DNA from: JANSXG01 sp965652425
GTDB lineage: Bacteria > Planctomycetota > Phycisphaerae > Phycisphaerales > UBA1924
Length of the DNA: 32,922 nucleotides
Direction of reading: 5' to 3'
Assembly: GCA_965652425.1 (NCBI GenBank)
Contig: CBFGVX010000029.1
Location: 1-32,922, forward strand
A program made the translations under genes and the position numbers. Position 1 is the first letter of the stretch. Each line of letters begins with the position of its first letter. Shown here piece after piece: positions 15,049 to 24,619 of the stretch. The notes under the pieces were generated by a model. It had not been told where the DNA came from. It made no database searches and saw only the letters and a list, made by a program, of their open reading frames with translations.

Positions 15049-15380
15049 GCCGACTGGAACAACTCGAGAAACTCCGGGCCGCGGACCCGACCGATGCGGA
15101 TGTGCCGTACATGATCGCGCAGGAGAAGGCCAAAGTCGGCGATCTGGATGCATCGGTCGAGTGGTACAACACCTGCCTCGAACTCGACCCGAGCTACCTC
15201 TACGCCTACTTCCACAAGGCCAAGTCGCTGGAAGCTCAGGACAAACCGGAACTCGCCGCCGCGACGCTCGAGAACGGTCTCAGCCGGGCCAAACAGGCGC
15301 AGAACGCCAAGGCGATCGGCGAGCTTGGCGAGTACCTCACACAGTTGCAGGATCGGCTGCGAGAGGCCACCGGCGGCTGA
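15045..15380 (+). CDS. Small TPR protein
   Basis: A 111-residue soluble protein built of two to three tetratricopeptide repeats (DVPYMIAQEKAKVGDLDASVEWYNTCLELDP; AYFHKAKSLEAQDKPELAAATLENGL). TPRs make protein-protein contacts; the partner is unknown. It has no signal peptide. The ATG at 15045 overlaps the nth stop (ATGA), and its own stop is 2 bases before recX, so it is embedded in the same transcript. This fixed position between nth and recX hints at a role with one of them, but nothing in the sequence proves this. Confidence 0.85.
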   Translation: MSRLEQLEKLRAADPTDADVPYMIAQEKAKVGDLDASVEWYNTCLELDPSYLYAYFHKAKSLEAQDKPELAAATLENGLSRAKQAQNAKAIGELGEYLTQLQDRLREATGG

Positions 15381-15382
15381 GC

Positions 15383-16183
15383 ATGGCGCGACTCGGTGAC
15401 AGCCCGTTCGACCCTCCGGGGTTTGGCACGCTCGGCGGCAAGCGCCGCGCACCGCGAGAAGCCGATGTAACGGATCTGCTGCGCCGTCGGATGTACGAGG
15501 ATCCGCCCGCGGACGCCATGATCGATGAACTCCGTCGCAGCGGGCGCGGCGGCCTGCTCTGGAGAGTCGGTATCCGGAGCGACGACCTCGGTGCCGAGCG
15601 TCTGGGGGTCGCCAAGCTCGACAGATCGATACTGGACGAACTCAAGCTGGCCACGGGCCTTCGATGGGACGCGCCTCTGGCCGCGCGAGTGCTCGAAGCG
15701 GCGCACACCGATGCGGCACGGCGGTACGCGCTCAATGCGCTCTCCATGCGAGCGATGAGCGCGAAGCGGCTGAGGGACAACATGGCGCGTCGTGGGACTC
15801 CGCCTTCCATCGCCCTGCGGGTGGTAACGGATTTGGAGCAGTCCGGCATTGTCGATGACCGCCTGCTCGCCGAGCAGATCACGAGGTCGATACTCGCGGG
15901 AACTCCCGTGGGTGCTCGCGTGATCGAGCAGCGGCTGATCGGGCGTGGCATCGGTTCGGAGATCGCGCGAGCCGTCGCCTCCGAAGCCGCGGCTGGCCGC
16001 GATGCGGATGAGGACGCTCTTCGCGTTGCCACGAAGAAAATCCGCACCATGTCCGCGCGTCTGGAGCGCGATGTGGTCGAACGGCGGCTTCTGGGGGCCT
16101 TGGCCAGAAGGGGCTTTCCCCCGCCGGTCTGCCGTCGCACGGCGCGCGAGGTCGCCGAGTCGCAGTGGCCGCCCCGGGCCTGA
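15383..16183 (+). CDS. recX: RecX regulatory protein
   Basis: A 266-residue RecX homologue, which binds RecA filaments and inhibits their growth. The core is the three-helix repeats: ARRYALNALSMRAMSAKRLRDNMARRG (about 112-138), VVTDLEQSGIVDDRLLAEQITRS (about 147-169), VGARVIEQRLIGRGI, and a C-terminal repeat (RDVVERRLLGALARRGFP). An arginine-rich N-terminal region of about 100 residues precedes them, longer than in E. coli RecX (166 aa) but within the range seen in other phyla. recA is not in the window. The start is 2 bases after the TPR gene stop, so translation is probably coupled. Confidence 0.9.
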   Translation: MARLGDSPFDPPGFGTLGGKRRAPREADVTDLLRRRMYEDPPADAMIDELRRSGRGGLLWRVGIRSDDLGAERLGVAKLDRSILDELKLATGLRWDAPLAARVLEAAHTDAARRYALNALSMRAMSAKRLRDNMARRGTPPSIALRVVTDLEQSGIVDDRLLAEQITRSILAGTPVGARVIEQRLIGRGIGSEIARAVASEAAAGRDADEDALRVATKKIRTMSARLERDVVERRLLGALARRGFPPPVCRRTAREVAESQWPPRA

Positions 16184-16201
16184 GACGGGTACAGTCCGGG
16201 T

Positions 16202-16600
16202 ATGAGCAGCATTCCCTACGACATCGATTTGCCCGAAGGCGCCCGGTTCAATCCGGAGTACGAAGTGACACCCTCGTTCGTGAAGCGGTCGCTGGAGAGC
16301 GGCGATGGATCGGTGGTGCTCATCGACTGCCGCGAGCCGGATGAGCATGCGATCGCTCGCGTCGACGGCTCAACGCTGATCCCGATGGGAGAGACCAGGC
16401 AGCGCATCAACGACATCGAGGACCTGATCGACGACAGCGAGGCCGAGGAGCCGCTCGTGGTCGTCATGTGCCACCACGGCGTGCGATCGCTGAAGGTAGC
16501 AGCGGCGCTGCGCCAGATGGGCATCGACAATGCGAGATCGATGCTCGGCGGGATCGACCTGTGGTCGAAGCAGATCGATCCGGGCGTGCCGCTGTACTGA
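16202..16600 (+). CDS. Rhodanese-like sulfurtransferase domain protein
   Basis: A 132-residue single rhodanese domain. The N-terminal part includes EVTPSFVKRSL and the CH2A-type motif VVLIDCREPDEHAIARVDGS. The active-site loop is VMCHHGVRSL with Cys90, and the domain ends in GGIDLWSKQIDPGVPLY, a standard rhodanese tail. Such small domains carry persulfide sulphur or act in sulphide detoxification; the acceptor here is not known. It starts 18 bases after recX and may be the last gene of the membrane protein-nth-TPR-recX transcript. It has no export signal. Confidence 0.93.
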   Translation: MSSIPYDIDLPEGARFNPEYEVTPSFVKRSLESGDGSVVLIDCREPDEHAIARVDGSTLIPMGETRQRINDIEDLIDDSEAEEPLVVVMCHHGVRSLKVAAALRQMGIDNARSMLGGIDLWSKQIDPGVPLY

Positions 16601-16618
16601 GTCCGCAGCAGACCCATG

Positions 16619-16655
16619 AAAAAACCGGGCATCGTTGCGCTGCACGATGCCCGGT
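16619..16655 (-). terminator. Intrinsic terminator of the pilus/secretion operon
   Basis: A perfect 12-bp stem (ACCGGGCATCGT at 16624-16635 with ACGATGCCCGGT at 16644-16655, 8-base loop). On the minus strand it is followed by six T residues. It lies 30 bases after the stop of the GspK-like gene. On the plus strand, where it follows the rhodanese gene, the tract after the stem is not T-rich, so termination in that direction would be weaker. Confidence 0.9.
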
Positions 16656-16685
16656 GTGGTTGCGTGTCGATTCAGATCCGTGCGA

Positions 16686-19600
16686 TCAGGGGACCGCGTT
16701 GGGCAGTTCCATACGCAGCAGGACGCGCGGGCGATCCGAAGGTGTCCGCACATTCGAGCGGTCGAAGACCACGAGCCAGCGCGATTCGTACGCGGGACGG
16801 AAGGCCGGATCGTTCATCGCGTCGAGGGCGTTGCCGCCGGGGATCTCGATGGACTCGATCACATCGGGGTCGTAGCCGCGGATCACGAAGGTGGCCATGA
16901 ACACATCGGAACGGGTGGAAACGATGTTCGAAACCGCACGGAACAGCGCGAGGTACTCCTCGGCGTCGTTGGCGGGGTTGAAATCGGTCGCGGCGTAGGC
17001 CCGGCGCGGAGTCCCGGGCGAGAAGGACAGATCGCGCCCGTTGTCCGACCATGTCTCGAATGGAACCCCCTTGGCGTTGGTGGACTGATCGTTGAGCAGC
17101 TCGAGGAAGGTGCCGATGTTGCTTCCGGTCTGAGGCAGACCGTTCGCATCGAACCGCCCGATGAGCGGGATTTCGCCCTTGGTGACGAAGCCCCGTTCGT
17201 TGCTGGTCCTGAACTGACCATCGAGACCGGTCCATGCGGAGCGGTTGCTGATGGTCCCGTGGTCCTCGGACTCACGGTAGTCAAACAGCAATCCGGCGCG
17301 GCTGTTGGACCCGCCGAACGCCGCGTTGGGAGGCGTCGGCTGCACGGAGGCCGTGCCCAGACTGTCCTGAACGAGTTGGAGCGGCTCGGCGAGCGGGAGC
17401 AGACCGAGGACGCGTCGCGAGGCGGTGTTGATGTTGATCGTGCCGGGGGTCAGGAAGTCGCGGCTGTTGACGGTCGTGAACAGGTCCACGATGCGAGAGC
17501 CGAGCGGGACCTGCATGTGATCCGGCAGATTGCCGATGGGTCGCAGCGGGCTACCCCCAAATCGGTACTTGATGGGGTTGATGCGACCGAACCACGGGTT
17601 GGGCTCGAATGTGCCGACGCTGGTCGGGTCACCGTCGAGATGGAAATCGAAACCGAGCTGCTCGCTGAAGGTCAGCCAGCGTCCGCCGAGGTCGTTGTCT
17701 CCGGCGAATCCGGGGAAATCGTCGAGGTTGTCGCGGTGGTAGCGCGTGGAGAACTCGTTGACGCGGATCACGCTGTACTCGCTGTTGGGGTAGCCGACCT
17801 CGCTGTGGAAGTACATGTGGCTGAACGCGGGGACCAGCAGGACATCGCTGACCGATGAGAAGCGGCCACCGGGGATGAAGAGCTGGAATTCGGGCAATTC
17901 GTTGAACACGGCCCGCTCGTCGTCCGCGCCGAGGGTCAGTGCGGGGTTGCGGGCGGTCAGTTCGGGAATCGGGGGCGGGCCGATGAGCAGGTCGGGGGTA
18001 TCGGCGATGGTCCACAACTGGTCGTAGGTTCCGCTCGCATCCGGGGCGGTGACCACATGGATCTCGTTCACGGACGGTCGCTCGACGACATAGCCGGGGA
18101 AGCCCTCCTGACCGGCGGGGCGGCCCGGGGCGCGACGCATGCTGCCGTGGACCACGACGCGGAAGTTACCCGAGATGGGCATGCCGCCGGCGTCGGTGAA
18201 ACTTTCGGATTTTGTGGTCCGCAGCGCACCGAAGAAATCGTTCCAGGTGATGCCGTCTCCCGATGAGTTGGAGTCGGACGCGGTGGTCATGCGATCGATG
18301 AGCATGTCGCCCTTGCGCTCGGGTGCGGGCGGGACCACGCCGCCGGTGATGTTCCCGTTGGTTCGGCGGATCAGCTGGACCTGCGTGCGGCCGGACAGAC
18401 CGGTCGCCATGTTCTGGAAGAGAATGGCCAGAGGCGAACCGCCGCCGATCGAGTCCTGGATGTTGTTGGATGCGCTTCCATCATCACCGATACCGATCGG
18501 GATCATCTGAGGGCTGTTGCTGCCCGATTCCACGGACGCGATCCAGTTGTCCCGGATGGTCTCCATGATGCTGGCATCGAATCCACCCTCTGCGGGATCG
18601 GAGAGCCAGTAGAAGACCGCGCGTTCACCGGGGCCGATGACCGTGTCGGTTGGGGTTCTGAATTCGAGCCATGACTCATCGCGGACGATGCGGAACACAT
18701 ACCCGCCGCCGCCCTGACCGGAGGGCAGCTCGATTTCATCGTCCCACGGGTTGGCCAGTTCGAAGGCGATGATCGAACCGACATAGTCGTCGGGGTTGTT
18801 CGGATCGATCGTCACGGTGGTGTTCGGGGATTTGGATTGGTAGACGGCGAGCGTGTGCGCTTCCACGAGGAAGGGCTGGCGGTTCACCCCGATGAAGCTG
18901 ATCCCGCCGTCCGGGCGGCCGAGGTAGCGATCGCTACCGGTGAAGGAAGGGAAGTCCAGGTCGCCGTGTGGGAAGCGCCCGGTGGCGTACTTGACCTCGT
19001 AGCCGGGGAGGATCGGGAACTGCGTCTGGGGCTGCGTCCGGGGGAAGACTCGGAGCACGGGCGGGTGGCCGACCTCTTCGGTCGAGCGAGCGGCGGCCAG
19101 ATTCACGGCGAGCGACGCAGCGCGATGGATCGCGTACGCAGCGCCGATCTGCGGGTTGCCGTAGAGTTCTGCGAAGCGCTCCGCGGGGTTGCCCGCTCCG
19201 CCGCCGTAATGGGCGTTATCAAAATTAGGGATGTTGCTGACCAGGGTTCCGCTCGTGGGCCGGTACAGTTCTTTGTTGGTGGCGAACGGGGCGAGGGCCC
19301 AGACCAAGTCGCCGAAGATCCCCTGAAGGTCGAAGGAACCGGAGTTTCTCGACAGGTCGTGCTGCTGCCGGAAGTACATGCCATCGAACTCGTTGACGAG
19401 CTGATCCTTGTTGACAACGGGGACGGGGCTGAACCGACCCGCGCCGCTGAAGGTGGTGAGGTGGCGACGGGTATCGAACTGGAGCTGCTGGAGCGTGGGG
19501 AGCCCGCTGGTGCCCGCGCCGAACGAGCGGACGGCCGGCACATTGATCTCCGCAGCGCGCAGCGGGCCGTTGCTGAGGTTGCTGGTCGTCGAGGTGGGCA

Positions 19601-21101
19601 GGTAGCCGCCCGCCTCGGGTCCGTCGAAGTACTGCTCGGCCTTGGAGATCAGCGTGGCGTTGTTCGTGCCCCAGTAGGCGTGCAGATCGAGCAGCTCACG
19701 CTCGGGGTAACGCTGCGCGAGCGGGTAGGAATCGTTGATCCTGGAATAGACCTGCTCGTAGAGGTACCGGCGCTGGTTGCGGGTGGTCGGGTTGGTGACC
19801 TGCCACTGCCAGGAATCGACATCCTGACCCAGGCCCGCCACATTCGGATCGACGAGAGCGATGTAACCGGGGGATGTGTTCTGGCTGAGGGTTTCGAGAA
19901 CGCTCCGGTATCCGAGCCCGTTCTCGAGGTGGTTCTGGAAGGCGATGCCGCCTCCGAGGATACGGTTGAGGTTCGGGGAACCGTTGGGGAAGGTGCCGCC
20001 GGGCAGGTTGATGCCGTAGTTGTAGGTCAGCAGGCGGACCAGATCGACATCGGCCGGTGTCTCGCCGGTGCCGACAACCTCGGCGAAGTCTCGGGTGCCG
20101 ATCGTTCCGGGGTTCAGATTGAACAGCGGGGACTCTATGGCGGTGTTGATGTTCACCAGAGCCGACGCATCGGTGATGCGAGCGGCGACGACCCAGTTGA
20201 GGCCGTACAGGTTGCCGAGCTCTTCGAGCTGGGTCCACTGCGCATCGGGGCGGAGGTCGCCGTCGGTGTCGGCGAAGAATCGCTCGTCGCTTGGGTTGAG
20301 GACGGTTTCGTCGCCGCCGGGGGTGAGCTGGGCCATCTGGCGCGTGAAGTCGATGTTGTCCTGGTTGCGGACGAACAGACCGCGCGTGTAGTTGGCGGTG
20401 CGGACATCCGTGACCTCGGATCCGGTGGGATCGAGGAGGTCCACGCCGGCGTTGGCCCGGCCGTCGATGGGGTTGAGGAACCACTGGGCGAGGTCGACAT
20501 AGAGACCGTCGCCGCGGATCCATGCCTCTTCCTGCGAGTTCCAGGTGAAAGCGGAGCGCAGGTTGGTGAACTGCTCGAAGTAGGGCGCGCCGCTGAAACC
20601 GATGCCGGGCCATTTCGGCTCGGAAGAGGCGAGCCATGCGTCGTCGGGTTTGGCGATGCGCTCCGCTGCGCTTGCCCCGAGGGGGTTGAGACGGCGACCG
20701 TTGCCGACCGAGGGGGTCTGGTTCGGGTTGGCCTGCGCGTAATCCAGATCGATTCGATCGATGTCGGCGAATTCGCCGTCCTCGAACATGGTGGGCCAGA
20801 TGGGCCTGCCGTTGGCGGCGAAGCGCGGGGTCGAGGTGGTGACGATCTTGTTGCCGAACATGTCCGCGGCGATCAGCGACTGCATGTGGCGGACCACGGT
20901 GCCGACCTGCTGATCGAAGTCGCGAGAGACCGCGACGGCGTCGGATGAATCGCGATCGATCCGGACCACCGTGACATAAGAGACGGCCAGCAGCGAGAGC
21001 ACCGCGAGGACGGCGATAGCCAGGATGAGGATGGTCCCTCGCTCCTGCCGGTTGCGTCGTGTGCGGCGGATCGTGGCTGAGATGATGTGTCGTACGGTCA
21101 T
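16686..21101 (-). CDS. Giant GspK-like minor pseudopilin
   Basis: A 1471-residue protein; typical GspK proteins have about 320. The N-terminus has a basic stretch (IRRTRRNRQERG) and one long hydrophobic helix (TILILAIAVLAVLSLLAVSYVTVV), with no glutamate at position 5 after the presumed cleavage site, as in GspK/PilX tip proteins. Two GspK-type SAM-like signatures are visible: LVNINTA near residue 312 and GTININTASRRVLGLLPL near residue 1220. The rest is rich in Asn, Gly, Asp and aromatic residues and has few cysteines, as expected for a large extracellular beta-rich domain. GGAGG lies 8 bases before ATG 21101. It is the last gene of the operon, followed by a strong terminator. An alternative is a PilX-like pilus-tip adhesin or enzyme. 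Confidence 0.85.
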   Translation of the reverse strand: MTVRHIISATIRRTRRNRQERGTILILAIAVLAVLSLLAVSYVTVVRIDRDSSDAVAVSRDFDQQVGTVVRHMQSLIAADMFGNKIVTTSTPRFAANGRPIWPTMFEDGEFADIDRIDLDYAQANPNQTPSVGNGRRLNPLGASAAERIAKPDDAWLASSEPKWPGIGFSGAPYFEQFTNLRSAFTWNSQEEAWIRGDGLYVDLAQWFLNPIDGRANAGVDLLDPTGSEVTDVRTANYTRGLFVRNQDNIDFTRQMAQLTPGGDETVLNPSDERFFADTDGDLRPDAQWTQLEELGNLYGLNWVVAARITDASALVNINTAIESPLFNLNPGTIGTRDFAEVVGTGETPADVDLVRLLTYNYGINLPGGTFPNGSPNLNRILGGGIAFQNHLENGLGYRSVLETLSQNTSPGYIALVDPNVAGLGQDVDSWQWQVTNPTTRNQRRYLYEQVYSRINDSYPLAQRYPERELLDLHAYWGTNNATLISKAEQYFDGPEAGGYLPTSTTSNLSNGPLRAAEINVPAVRSFGAGTSGLPTLQQLQFDTRRHLTTFSGAGRFSPVPVVNKDQLVNEFDGMYFRQQHDLSRNSGSFDLQGIFGDLVWALAPFATNKELYRPTSGTLVSNIPNFDNAHYGGGAGNPAERFAELYGNPQIGAAYAIHRAASLAVNLAAARSTEEVGHPPVLRVFPRTQPQTQFPILPGYEVKYATGRFPHGDLDFPSFTGSDRYLGRPDGGISFIGVNRQPFLVEAHTLAVYQSKSPNTTVTIDPNNPDDYVGSIIAFELANPWDDEIELPSGQGGGGYVFRIVRDESWLEFRTPTDTVIGPGERAVFYWLSDPAEGGFDASIMETIRDNWIASVESGSNSPQMIPIGIGDDGSASNNIQDSIGGGSPLAILFQNMATGLSGRTQVQLIRRTNGNITGGVVPPAPERKGDMLIDRMTTASDSNSSGDGITWNDFFGALRTTKSESFTDAGGMPISGNFRVVVHGSMRRAPGRPAGQEGFPGYVVERPSVNEIHVVTAPDASGTYDQLWTIADTPDLLIGPPPIPELTARNPALTLGADDERAVFNELPEFQLFIPGGRFSSVSDVLLVPAFSHMYFHSEVGYPNSEYSVIRVNEFSTRYHRDNLDDFPGFAGDNDLGGRWLTFSEQLGFDFHLDGDPTSVGTFEPNPWFGRINPIKYRFGGSPLRPIGNLPDHMQVPLGSRIVDLFTTVNSRDFLTPGTININTASRRVLGLLPLAEPLQLVQDSLGTASVQPTPPNAAFGGSNSRAGLLFDYRESEDHGTISNRSAWTGLDGQFRTSNERGFVTKGEIPLIGRFDANGLPQTGSNIGTFLELLNDQSTNAKGVPFETWSDNGRDLSFSPGTPRRAYAATDFNPANDAEEYLALFRAVSNIVSTRSDVFMATFVIRGYDPDVIESIEIPGGNALDAMNDPAFRPAYESRWLVVFDRSNVRTPSDRPRVLLRMELPNAVP

Positions 21102-21162
21102 GGCTGAGCCCTCCGGCTCTCGGGAATGCGGGGTGCGGGCGGTGTTGCCCGATCGCGGCGTG

Positions 21163-23019
21163 TTACTGCTCGTTGTCGATCTCGATGATGAATTCGAAGG
21201 TCTTGCCGTTCCGGAGACGGAACTGGGAATCGTGGAGCGTCATGCGGAATTTGAGGAGTCGCGGCTTGACCCATGCTCCGGACTCGTACCGACCCGAAGC
21301 ACCCGGCACGCGGTATCCCCAGATGGCGAGGTACTCGTCGTTCTGGTTTTCGGCAGCACCGGTGCGCAGCGTGTCGTACGCCGCCTCCAAGCCGATCTGG
21401 CCGAGACCGTTGCCGGTGGTGTTGAGAAGATTGTTTCTTGTCCCCCGAGGTATCTCAGGGCTGATCACTACTGTGCTTGTATTGGTAAGGTTCTCGTAAT
21501 CTTCACGAGTTGTATTGATTCCGAACCAGACGATGTCGCCTTCGGAGTACTCGACGATGTAGCTGCCGTCGCCGCTGAGGTCGATGGGGCCGGAGCCGTT
21601 GCCTCGCCAGCGCGTGCCGTCGGACCAGTAGACCTCGAAGCGGCTGCATCGCGAGGCGATGACCGCGTGGTAGTCCATGAGGGCCTGTTCGGGACGATCG
21701 TCGGCGTTGTCGGCGGGGATGGCCCGCTGGATGGTGGTCGGCTCGGTTTCGACCAGGATGCGGTTGAACATCCCCGCGATCGCGCTCTGGAGATGGCGGC
21801 GGTTGTACTGGCGGAGCTGACCGAGGACCGGCGAGGTGCCGCCGGGGTTGTTGATGACCTGGCCACGGACGATGATCGGACGGACCCAGAGCGGACGGTC
21901 GGCGATGCCGAGGGCGGATGGGCGCCACTCCTCGTTGCCGATGTCGAAGAATCCGGAGTCGAACGGTGTGGCGTCCGGCGGGTTGGCCGGGGGGACACCG
22001 CCGATGTTGGCGGGCAAGCGAGGTTCGGTCCCCTCGAGCCAGCGCTTCAGCGATTCGGGAGACTGCGCGGCGATGTCGACTCGACCGTGGCGGATCAGCC
22101 CGATGCGGGGGACATCGAAGTTGCTGAACTGGGGAACGCGGTAGAACGGCGAGTCCGAACCGGGCGATTCGAAGACCGCCGAACTGATGCCGTTGAATCG
22201 CAGCGTGTCGAGATCACGGGCGTACATGGCGATGCTGCGATTGCGCCCGGAGAGCGAACCGGTGCCGGGATCGGCGGCGGAGAATGCCAGGCCGCCGGCG
22301 AGCAGGAGCTCGTGACGGGCGAGGGCGAACTCTCCGGCGAACTGGTTGCGTCCGGTCGATCGCTGGGACGTGTCGAAGCGGTTGAAGACCGAGTTCGGCG
22401 CCTGGGCGGTCGGACCGGATCCGAAATCGCCGTCGGGGTACCAGAGGCGGCTGCGATAGAGATCCTCATCCGCGGGGTCCGCCTGATCGAAGTCGATGTC
22501 TTCGGGATCGGGGTTGTAGTTCGGATCGCGGGGCGGCTTGAGCGCGTGGCCGTAGTACACGCGGGCGACCGGAGTGAAGACGGATGTGAAGTCGCTTCCG
22601 GCCTCCTGCGCGGTCTGGAAGAGCGAGTTGCCGCCGGCTTCGGCGAGGAAAAGAACTTCATCAAGACGCGTGGAACGCGCGAGGGAGCCGGGATCGCCGG
22701 GCACCAGACCGTCGCGACGATCGGATTCGTCGTCCTCGGCGGTCAGATATATGTTCCGTACCAGACGCGAGCGGATGGCGAGGACGGTGTCCTCGGACCG
22801 CAGCGTGCCCATGCGATCGAAATCATCACGGATCTGCTTCTCCATCGCGCGGGCGAGGGCGTCGACTTCGGCGACGGCGGACCCGGTGTTCACGAGCCGC
22901 GACACATTGCCGAAGAGCTGGCCGATGCCGATGGAGAGCAGAACGACCACGCCGACTGCGACGAGCAGTTCAACGAGCGTGAAGGCGCTGCGGCTGGATG
23001 TGGTTGTGGCTCTCATCAT
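21163..23019 (-). CDS. GspJ-like minor pseudopilin, enlarged
   Basis: A 618-residue prepilin-like protein; usual GspJ has about 200. The start MM at 23019 (GGAAAG about 7 bases upstream) leads to a class III signal: SRSA/FTLVELLVAVGVVVLLSIGIGQLF, with alanine rather than glycine before the cleavage site and Glu at +5. The GspJ-like downstream pattern is a long helix with DALARAMEKQIRDDFDRMG, then a large beta-rich domain. A short patch around 21425-21525 (GINTTREDYENLTNTS) uses rare A/T-rich codons unlike the rest. It lies between the GspI-like (43-bp gap) and GspK-like (60-bp gap) genes, as expected for a tip complex. Assignment to J rests on order and the helix motif. Confidence 0.85.
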   Translation of the reverse strand: MMRATTTSSRSAFTLVELLVAVGVVVLLSIGIGQLFGNVSRLVNTGSAVAEVDALARAMEKQIRDDFDRMGTLRSEDTVLAIRSRLVRNIYLTAEDDESDRRDGLVPGDPGSLARSTRLDEVLFLAEAGGNSLFQTAQEAGSDFTSVFTPVARVYYGHALKPPRDPNYNPDPEDIDFDQADPADEDLYRSRLWYPDGDFGSGPTAQAPNSVFNRFDTSQRSTGRNQFAGEFALARHELLLAGGLAFSAADPGTGSLSGRNRSIAMYARDLDTLRFNGISSAVFESPGSDSPFYRVPQFSNFDVPRIGLIRHGRVDIAAQSPESLKRWLEGTEPRLPANIGGVPPANPPDATPFDSGFFDIGNEEWRPSALGIADRPLWVRPIIVRGQVINNPGGTSPVLGQLRQYNRRHLQSAIAGMFNRILVETEPTTIQRAIPADNADDRPEQALMDYHAVIASRCSRFEVYWSDGTRWRGNGSGPIDLSGDGSYIVEYSEGDIVWFGINTTREDYENLTNTSTVVISPEIPRGTRNNLLNTTGNGLGQIGLEAAYDTLRTGAAENQNDEYLAIWGYRVPGASGRYESGAWVKPRLLKFRMTLHDSQFRLRNGKTFEFIIEIDNEQ

Positions 23020-23062
23020 GGACTGCTTTCCGGAGCGGGGGGAGGCCGGGATTGGCGATGGC

Positions 23063-24619
23063 TCAGTTGACATTGAAAATCCGCAGTTCTCTGGGTCTCA
23101 GCGACCACACGGATCCGTCGCGCGAGGTGACCTGCTCGCGGATGGTCCAAACATCCAGGTCGCGGGTCTGGTTGCGGAAGGGGAGCATGGATTTGCCGCC
23201 GGAGCGTGGCACACGGTTGATGTAGCTGCGGAAGGCGTTGCCGCTGGGAGCGCGGACCTGTCGCACGACGCGCACGGGGAGGTCGGCGCCAGCGATGCGG
23301 TTGGAATTGCCCTCGGGCTCGCCGGACACCAGCAGGACGGAGCCGGGCGCGAGCGCACGGATCTGCTCCTCGTTGTTGGCGAGGAAGTAGAACTGCTCGC
23401 GCTCCTCGTCGTAGGCGAGCGTGACGCCGCCGACCATTTGGAGCCCCCACTCGTCGCTGCCGGAGTCGGTGCCGAACGGTCCCGGTGCCTGGTTCTGGCG
23501 TTCGGTGAGGAGGAACCGCCCATCGCGGTCGGTGCCGCTGATGAAGTAGGTGAAGATGGCGATCTGGCTGTTGCCGCTCTCGAGCTTGCGGAAGAGCAGC
23601 GAATAGCCGACATCGGGACGCACACCCGCATCGAAATCGGGGTCGGCGATCTCCACCACGCGGTCCCGGATCGAAACGACCTCGGAGCTGCGGTACACCA
23701 CACGGGGAACGATGACGCGCTGGAGATGGCGCTGGGTCTGGGGGTTGCCGGCATCGGGATCAACAAGCGCGTTGAAGTTGAACTCCTCTATCCGTGCGAG
23801 CGGCTCGGAATTGCCTCCGACCACTTCCTCCTGACGCTTCACGACGATGTACGGTTGATTGATCGTCGCGGGCAGCGCACCGGTCATCGTGAACAGCGCG
23901 TACTCGCCCTGAGGGGAGAAATTCGCGGTGGCCGGCCACTGCGGCGGACGGCTCTGGGAATAGTCGTAGTTGACATACACGAAGCGATGGGTGACCTCGC
24001 CCTGGTAGTTGTAATTCGGGTCGTTGGGCTGCACCTTGTCGTTGGTCACGACCTGGATCGACGCGGTCGATCGAGCGTCGAGGCGGCTGACCGGGAAGTT
24101 CCGGACCGAGGCGCTGGAGGTGTTGAAGATCTCGCCGTCCGGCCCCTGGCCATCCACGCGGTAGCGGCCACGGCCGAGGGCGCGCTGACGCCAGTCCTGT
24201 CCCTCGGGAAGATCAAAGAGGACCACGGGCTCGTTGCGCTCGAGGCGGAAATACGCCCTTTCGCGCTGCTGGATGTTGTTCGCGCCGGGGTTGATGGACA
24301 GGTTGCCTCGGATATCCGCGGGCACCGGCCACCACACGCCGCGATCGAGATCAGCGGGGTTCCCGCTGCCGGAGATGCCGTCGAAGAGCGTGCCTTCGAT
24401 GGTGCCGAACCGGGGCGCAATGATGGCTTCGGCGTTCTTGGACACGATGACCGAGGCAGTCGTCTGCGAGGCGACACGCTGTTGCGACGCGGCACCCGCG
24501 AAGAGCGCGATGAGCCCGATGCTGCCCAGCGCGATCACGAAGGTCGCGATGAGCACTTCGATGAGCGTGAAGCCGCGACGGCGCGGCGGGAGCGGGTTGC
24601 GAAGGGTTACCTGAATCAT
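23063..24619 (-). CDS. GspI/PilV-like minor pseudopilin, enlarged
   Basis: A 518-residue prepilin-like protein; usual GspI has about 125. The signal PPRRRG/FTLIEVLIATFVIALGSIGLIALFAGA, with glycine before the cut and Glu at +5, is of the GspI/PilV type (IEVLIA-x-FVIA-G). The remainder (residues about 50-518) is a large soluble domain with many aromatic and Arg residues; I see no enzymatic motif. ATG 24619 overlaps the GspH-like stop (ATGA, 24616-24619), so translation is coupled. The domain must be exported beyond the inner membrane for assembly into a pseudopilus tip with H, J and K. Confidence 0.85.
   Translation of the reverse strand: MIQVTLRNPLPPRRRGFTLIEVLIATFVIALGSIGLIALFAGAASQQRVASQTTASVIVSKNAEAIIAPRFGTIEGTLFDGISGSGNPADLDRGVWWPVPADIRGNLSINPGANNIQQRERAYFRLERNEPVVLFDLPEGQDWRQRALGRGRYRVDGQGPDGEIFNTSSASVRNFPVSRLDARSTASIQVVTNDKVQPNDPNYNYQGEVTHRFVYVNYDYSQSRPPQWPATANFSPQGEYALFTMTGALPATINQPYIVVKRQEEVVGGNSEPLARIEEFNFNALVDPDAGNPQTQRHLQRVIVPRVVYRSSEVVSIRDRVVEIADPDFDAGVRPDVGYSLLFRKLESGNSQIAIFTYFISGTDRDGRFLLTERQNQAPGPFGTDSGSDEWGLQMVGGVTLAYDEEREQFYFLANNEEQIRALAPGSVLLVSGEPEGNSNRIAGADLPVRVVRQVRAPSGNAFRSYINRVPRSGGKSMLPFRNQTRDLDVWTIREQVTSRDGSVWSLRPRELRIFNVN

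Noticed and set aside
18837..20948. 703-codon plus-strand frame opposite the GspK-like gene
   Set aside because: The translation is Glu/Val/Gly-biased with no domain or signal. The minus strand has a clear pseudopilin with ribosome binding site and terminator.
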